Source: Perca fluviatilis (Eukaryota > Chordata > Actinopteri > Perciformes > Percidae). Taken from it: a DNA stretch of 64,000 bases. The stretch lies in NCBI RefSeq assembly GCF_010015445.1, contig NC_053116.1, positions 5,531,568 through 5,595,567 of the forward strand. The letters run 5' to 3'. Numbering within the stretch: position 1 is the first letter of the stretch; every line of letters starts with the position of its first letter. The notes under the pieces are model-generated. The model did not search any database. It worked only from the letters and a program-made list of their open reading frames with translations, and was not told the DNA's origin. A program made the translations under genes and the position numbers. Below, in pieces: positions 58,186 to 64,000 of this stretch.

Positions 58186-58511
58186 TAATGCCATTTCTTT
58201 AAACCAATCACAATCGTCTTGGGTGGCACAAAGCGCTGGACGGAGCAACAGTGCCACTGCAAAATAGCCTCAGGAAGGAACTTGTTTTGGTGAAACGTGT
58301 ACAATCAAAAGTTTTTTTTGTCGTGCGAGAGAAAATCAGTCTAGCTAGCTGACTGGATTTACCCTGCAGAGATGTGAGGAGCAGTTAACCATAGTCGGCA
58401 ACACAAAGAATGCGGAAGGTGATGGACATCTGGCAGAAAGGAGGGACATCCGGCGGAATATCCGGTCGGAACCTGAACAATCCCAGAAATGAAACGTTGT
58501 TGATATAGACT

Positions 58512-60173
58512 ATGGTGGGTGTTATTCAAAACAAAAAGAAGACGTTAGTTTCAACTTTGAAGATGTTTAAACTGGTTACAAATTAAACAAAGGCTACTTG
58601 TGTACCCTCATACTGCACTTTGTTGTTTGCCTTTGTTTGCAAATCCAAGAAACTTGCAGTAAAATGTCAAAGCCGAACAGGAGGCTTGTGAATTACTACA
58701 GAGGCAGGACACAATTGAGCCCTCAGCATCCAAGCACTGCAGTGGCAGAGCCGCACGGCTCCTCTCTTTCAAACTTCAGGGCAGAAGTCCCAAACAGACA
58801 GGCGAGGTTGCATCCTGAGTTAATAAAACATGGGGAAAGCAGAAGGGAAAAGGCGTCAGAAAGAGATCCAAGAAGGCTGCCTGCCTTCATCTAAAGGGAT
58901 GCACTCTGAGGGTAAAGATTTGGCTTTCAATCTGACAATAACATTTTCTCCGTTCTTTGACACAGTTTAGAAACAGTTTTTAGGACTGAAAAAAAACTTA
59001 AATGTTACTCTAGGACTCAATCTTAATCAAGTAAAGCAATACTGGCATGTTTGCATTGAGAAAGCACAGGACTGTTGCTCATTATGGTCCTTGTATCCCA
59101 GTTATGTAACTGCTGCTGTAGAGAATTTACTCAACAGATGCTCCTTAAAACTTCCATCTCCATCATTATGTGTGGATGGTTATGGCTGGTGTGACAACAT
59201 GTGCTGATTATTTACTGGCTTTTCATAACCTATTTAAATGTATACAGTACAGTGTATGACATGCAACATAACTGTATGTTTGGGGGGTTTATGACTATCA
59301 CTATTGTCTTTTTACTCATACAGAAAAAGTCGTGTTATTGTGAAGAAATAAATAAAAGTTAACATGCTAAGTGCCTAAATCCAAAACAAGGATAAACCAA
59401 GGCCCTGATTAAAAGCAATCAATTATAATAACTTTCTATACATATATATAATAATCAAGCAATCACAATGACTCTCTTTTAATATTACGGAATGTATTAG
59501 TTTTTGACTTCAGTTTGACTGCAGTAATGAGTGCAGATGTAGAGGTTGAGAGAAGTCAAGGGGGTCAAATAGCCAGCTCAGGGACAAAAGGAATGTAGTC
59601 GTTTGCTGGGGGGAGGGTATCCTGTCAGGCCGACTGGGTCTTCTAACTGGATGAGGGGTTTGCTAGATAACCATGGCGACGAAGAAACTTGGACTGGGGA
59701 TTGCGCTGGAGGAGTGGACACGCTTATGTGCCAACAAAGGGTCAATGGATCCTAGCTCCAACCAACCAATGGGAGGAGGCGAGTAGAATATCAACTTTCT
59801 TTACTAGGAAGTATGGGCCATTTTGTGGAGCTTTCAGAGCGAAGAAAGATGACCCACATCGATGTGTGTCGTAATCCTTTTGCTTTATTACTTATAATAA
59901 ATAGAGATCAAATGAGAGAAGCTGTTGGGGCTTTTGTGACTTCCTCTCAATTAAAGAACACAACATTATTGATTTAAAGCTGAAGTGAGCTTTATTTAAA
60001 TGTTGAAATATTAATGCAGTTAATTTTTATATTCACTTGTTCTTAAACTTTTATATTACGTTTTTAAAGTTTAAAAACGTGGCTACAGCCTACAGCCACA
60101 CCAGCTGCTCTGTACTTGAATGTGCTTTGAAATAAATGCCAGCATGCTAATTTGCAGATGCTAAGCAGGTTTA
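58512..60173. other. No confirmed gene; exon-like frame at 58662-58893
   Basis: After a T-rich stretch and AAATCCAAG, the frame from ATG at 58662 reads MSKPNRRLVNYYRGRTQLSP and stays open for 76 codons to a TAA at 58891-58893, rich in R, P, S and Q (NRQARLHPELIKHGESRREK). It could be the last exon of a host gene, with AATAAA signals near 59347, or a chance frame. Nothing else is supported in this stretch. Confidence 0.35.
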
Positions 60174-61344
60174 CAGTTTTTTTCGATTGCTAAACGACAG
60201 TGGGCACAACTGGAGTCACATGTGCAAAACTCAAACCACAGTCTGCATTACCAACAGTCACCTGAACTAAACAGTCCACATCACCTGCAAAACTCATTCC
60301 AAGCAACACAACTCTTAACACACGTCTCAAAACAGGCTCAGTGCAGCCAAACACTATGCACAAGCCTCACTGAGATAACACACACTGTCACTCAGAACAC
60401 ACTGAGGGTAAAAACACTAGCATCAAACACCAATACAGAAATTACAAACTTTTTCATCTTTACAGTTTGAACAATTTGAGCGACTTCACACTACTCAATA
60501 GTTTATTTAAAGAAAAGATATAGATTGTATAATATACCAATTTTTACGTAAGGTAAACAAGAAGGAATAAAAATCTGCAGTTTTCTTCAATATAGTATAT
60601 TGTCTGTACTAATTTATGGAATTACTGGGGAAAAAATCTAAAGGTACATAACAGTAACAAAGAATAGTGTGACTAATCCTGCCTCTCTCCAGCATCATGT
60701 GGCAAGTTTTCTTCATCACATTGGATGTCTGCTTCATCTCTAAATGCAAATGAATGTGTTGTTTCCATTGCTTTCTGAAAAACAGTAAGAACACAGTTTT
60801 ACTATTGTAAAGATATAGGTTTTTTTTCACTTGTTTTTTTATAGCTGTGTACATAACCTCAGACATCTTACCTGGACATATTGGTATCTTTGCTCTTTTA
60901 CCTGTTTCTCTCAAACGGTACAGTGTATAATTGTTTCATTCTTATTTGGTGTTTGTATACAAAAAAAGGCTTTCTGAGCTTTTTCTATATAAATACCATA
61001 TAGCTTCACTAACTAGTCTAAAACAAGACACCTGCTTATTTCAGCTAAAATTCCAATCAGCAGTGTTTGATAGGCACCAGACTGAAATCTATTGTTTTGA
61101 ATGTGTGGTTAACAGTTTGGACAGCAGTGTGTTAGCATTTGAACAAAGTGCTGTAAATCTACAGTGTTGTGCACGTTGTGGTTAAAGTCATGGGATAAGT
61201 GTGTAGAGTTTTGAAAACTGTGTTCAAGCAATGAAAAACAAACTAGAATTTGGTCTGCATGAACTGCTGCTGTGCAGACTGGAGTTAGAGTTTTGCACAT
61301 GTGACTCCAGTTGTGCCCACTGTCGTTTAGCAATCGACAAAAAC
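60174..61344 (-). mobile_element. Tc1/mariner deletion derivative, copy B, inverted relative to copy A
   Basis: CAGTTTTTTTCGATTGCTAA at the left (TA at 60172-60173) pairs with TTAGCAATCGACAAAAACT at the right, where the last bases before TA have changed. The internal order is that of copy A on the opposite strand. It includes RMKQLYTVPFERN (plus coordinates about 60945-60905), which is nearer to the source motif (VPFERN at 40438) than copy A is, and the terminal exon at 60774-60673. Divergence from copy A is moderate, so they are separate old insertions. Confidence 0.85.
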
Positions 61345-61434
61345 TAATGTTTACATGCTAAATGCTTGGCTTCTTAATGTATGCAGTTTTACAAAACCCT
61401 GAATGCACTTTTAAATTCTGGTGCCAGTTAAAAC

Positions 61435-61514
<80 letters not shown>

Positions 61515-61631
61515 GATAGTACTTAATCGACAGTGTTGCATTTCCAAGAAGTGTTGAGTTTTCTAGAAGGCGCGGACCTTTCCAGCCGCCTCTCCGTCAG
61601 CTCAGCAAAGTTTATGCTGAATTGTCTAGTT
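61345..61631. repeat. Poly-A and (AT)n microsatellite
   Basis: An A run at 61436-61449 leads into about 30 AT units to 61509. A short non-repetitive stretch follows. Confidence 0.95.
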
Positions 61632-62042
61632 CCAGGGTCTTCAACGTTTTTAGGCCAAGGACCCCTTAGCTGAAAGAGAGACAGAGTAGGGACCCCCTAC
61701 TCCATGTACTATATAAAATTAAGTTGCATTATACTGGGCTGGATGGATAAAAATGAATGGCGGTGACTCCTTAGGCTTAACTGTATAGCTGCCATAGTGG
61801 CTGCCATACAAGTAAGCTTATCCTCAATGTGTACATTAAATGTTTTTGTTTTTTTTCACAAATAGGCCAATTTATCTTTGCTATTAGAATGTTAGATTCA
61901 TTTTAATGTATCTTTTCAGACATATTTAAATTTTTGAAAAAATAAACTTTCAAAAAAATTTTTTAAAATAATTTGGAGGTCCCCTTGCACTAACTCTGAG
62001 GACCCTCTAGGGGTCACAGACCCCCTGTTGAATATCTCTGGT
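61632..62042. mobile_element. hAT-type MITE with CAGGGTCTTCAACG ends
   Basis: CAGGGTCTTCAACG at about 61633 pairs imperfectly with GTTGAATATCTCTG ending at 62040. Candidate 8-bp flanks are GTCTAGTT (61624-61631) and GTTTAGTT (62041-62048), one mismatch. Words such as GGCCAAGGACCCCTTAGCTG and GAGGTCCCCTTGCACTAAC are ones I recognise from a common fish repeat. No coding content. Confidence 0.75.
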
Positions 62043-62048
62043 TTAGTT

Positions 62049-62989
62049 TACAGACAGTGATGGCATGAGTCCATTTATAGAATTTGGAAATCAATTTCCC
62101 AGTCTCTTGCCGACTCTGCTGACTTCCTGCCGACTCTGCTAGCTGGCGAGCTGACTGAAGTTTTCTAATGTTAACATCAGAGTAAACACTGAGGAAAAGG
62201 TGGAGAAGATGAGCTCAAGCTACTGTAGCAGGACCTTCTCTGCGGCCAACTAATGACTACGAGTCGCTCATCGAATCGGGAAATCAACTCAGCAGTCTGC
62301 AGCTGACTAGCCTGGCCCGTCAAAAAATTTGTATGTAAAGCAGAGCACAAAACGGTCGGCGACATTAAGGAGCACCTTGTTTATTGCTACGGTAAAAATG
62401 AAGTGATTTATTAATAATGCAATAACAATAACTTATTTCACCAGTAAATTGCTGTTAAACGAGAAAAACAACCACTAGATGGGAAAAGGGTATTTTACAA
62501 TAACTTTGAATGTGTTGTGCCCCTGTAAAAGGGGAAAATAGAATTAACCACACAGACACGATGTTGCTTCGCTCACATCCAATATTGTAATGGACGAGTG
62601 GAGGCCACACATTCCGCTGCACAGTCCGAACAAGGCATTAGTAATCGAACACAGATTAGCAACTCAACTAGTACTTAAAACAGGAAACAAATAGAAACTT
62701 AAGGAAACAAAGAAATACTGCAAAATGTCATTTCAAGTGCATTTTTCCCAAAGTCTTATAGGTATCTTGACAGCATTTTAAACACAAATCGTCTTTTTTA
62801 TCCTATTTATCTTTTTTACGTGAAAAGGTCAGAGTAATGGATTACCGATCTACGGATAATTTTAACTCAAAGAAATGAATGACCATCTTTTTAACCAAGC
62901 AGCGCAATAAATTACAGCATTTTAACTTAGCAGTTTTAACTTATACTTTTATGCACATTTTTAAGTATCTTTTAACCTATGTATGTATT
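62049..62989. other. No gene recognised
   Basis: A doubling, TGCCGACTCTGCT, occurs at about 62108 and 62128. The frame at 62177-62365 on the minus strand has no recognisable domain. Confidence 0.3.
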
Positions 62990-63074
62990 CCCATTCAACG
63001 TCTGTGTTGTTTTCCTGACAAAGGCAGCTGCAGACTGTTACGTCCCGGTGTTGGAATCCTCTACAGTGAAATAC
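62990..63074. repeat. Fragment of the hAT family seen at 40719-41727
   Basis: GTCTGTGTTGTTTT, CAGACTGTTACGTCCCGGTG and TTGGAATCCTCTACAGTGAAATAC run in the order found near 41047-41160. The fragment ends where the Harbinger-like sequence begins. Confidence 0.65.
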
Positions 63075-63077
63075 GCT

Positions 63078-64000
63078 AAGTTTCCATCCACTTGTCAATT
63101 GAATTATCTGAAGTTCGGTAAAAAAAAACTCATGCGACTAAAGTCGGTGAAAGTTTGTTTCCATCCAACGGCTTTAAAGCGAATAAAAACCAGTGCGTAA
63201 TGACGTCACATGCTGTTTTGCGGTCAAATTGGTATATCGAATTGATTTGAGGCAGTTTATGGTGTTTCCATTCACTTTTGCACTGAATCACACAACATTC
63301 AAGCTGACATTTGCAAATAAAGTTTTGCTAGACAAAATGGATTGCACTGTCTACCCACAAATGATTAATATTGCACAAGATGTAATAGTGCTTATGTGCC
63401 AGCTGATAGCAACATATCAAGCTATAATAAGAAAACAACGACGCTAACAACACATGATACGCTATGATGATGCAGATGCACATAAATGCCCAACGACAAC
63501 GGAGGCGGCCCGTGTTGTGGGAACGACAGCGCTCCAAACATTGAAGCATTTTCGGATTTGACCTGTTGACCTTGTCCCAGATAAGCCATGGCCCTCTGGT
63601 TCCAACCGAGAAGCGATCACAATTGCGCTCTACGAACTGGCTACATGCGCACAGTACAGAGTGGGTGGCAAAACGTATGGGGTCAGCAAGACCACTGTGT
63701 GTTTACGCCGTGCGCAATGCCATACGAACAAGGATGATGTGAAGGTATATACTTACGTGGAGTGGATAAGGCGCATGAGATCTCGCAGCGTAACTATAGA
63801 GCGCACCTTGTGCCACAGGTGTATGGCGCAATAGACGGGACTCACGTCCCGATTAGATCCCCTGCTGAAGGCTGCAGGGATTTTCTCAATAGAAAGGGCT
63901 GGCCATCGATCGTACTACAGGCTGTAGTAGACGGTCGTTGCATTTTAAGGGACATTTGTGCCAGCAGTGTGCAATGGGTGAGCGGTCTTCACCACTTCTG
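63078..64000 (+). mobile_element. PIF-Harbinger element, left end and part of the transposase; runs off the window
   Basis: After TA it begins AGTTTCCATCCACTTG, with a second GTTTCCATCCA word at about 63158. A transposase reading starts at about 63338 (MDCTVYPQMINIAQDVIVLM). After a stop (63444-63446) and shifts it continues EAARVVGTTALQTLKHF, PSGSNREAITIALYELATCA and GVSKTTVCL. At 63810-64000 it reads QVYGAIDGTHVPIRSPAEGC and FLNRKGWPSIVLQAVVDGRC. That is the HARBI1/DDE_Tnp_4 order, with the first catalytic aspartate in AIDGTH. Stops and frameshifts make the visible part a pseudogene. It is a different family from the element at 22239. Confidence 0.85.

Larger units (their letters stand above)
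56899..58511 (+). mobile_element. MITE of the TAGTCTCGC family, split by a Tc1/mariner element
   Basis: The left part, about 56899-56986 (GACCTTCCTCCACAGCGCTG), and the right part, 58188-58511 (TTTCTTTAAACCAATCACAA, GGAAGGAACTTGTTTTGGTG, GGACATCCGGCGGAATATCC, ending GATATAGACTA), are in the order seen at 12589. They join at TTTA / ATGCC once the inner element is removed. The right part shows the true other end of this family, which the copy at 12589 lacks. Confidence 0.85.

Overview
The window reads as non-coding DNA of a ray-finned fish, probably a percomorph teleost. It is AT-rich and low in CpG, has spliced eukaryotic gene fragments, long CA and TA microsatellites, and almost every recognisable coding stretch belongs to a teleost-type transposable element (piggyBac, hAT, PIF-Harbinger, Tc1/mariner, L1, L2, Penelope, LTR elements). 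No complete host gene could be supported. Family names come from recognition of protein motifs and repeat ends by eye; no search was run.

Layout. 1-590 is the end of a 175-bp satellite array. 1231-5169 is a near-palindromic 3.9-kb element with arms over 1.1 kb, flanked by the 6-bp direct repeat CAGAAC; each arm carries the same short first exon and intron reading into a central region with further exon-like stretches, and its protein is not recognised. 7641-11429 is a piggyBac transposase gene on the minus strand, split by a 1.76-kb non-autonomous piggyBac-type element (7965-9721) at a TTAA site. 12589-13137 is a fold-back MITE. 13593-14519 is an L2-type LINE end and 14560-16335 an L1 remnant with large internal deletions. 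18776-19181 is a solo LTR.

20030-24150 is a broken hAT (DUF4371 type) transposase gene interrupted by a solo LTR (21326-21742) and by a PIF-Harbinger element (22239-24128). 24451-24765 is a Penelope GIY-YIG remnant. 34196-35101 is a hAT element with a perfect 8-bp target duplication. 37109-38042 is a second large palindrome. 39233-43996 is a nest: a MITE containing a Tc1/mariner element (39398-42412) whose transposase contains a hAT element (40719-41727). 44097-47165 is a young LTR element coding only a Gag-like protein whose tail is an 18-bp minisatellite. 47778-52425 holds two hAT transposase pieces, a further dispersed repeat and an LTR fragment. 53874-54103 holds piggyBac-type terminal repeats. 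56899-58511 and 60174-61344 carry two inverted Tc1/mariner deletion derivatives, the first inside another MITE. The window ends inside a PIF-Harbinger transposase.

The pieces do not form a pathway. They record repeated insertion of elements into one another, and several insertions can be ordered in time because the host frame and target duplication survive on both sides. The least explained object is the palindromic element at 1231-5169.
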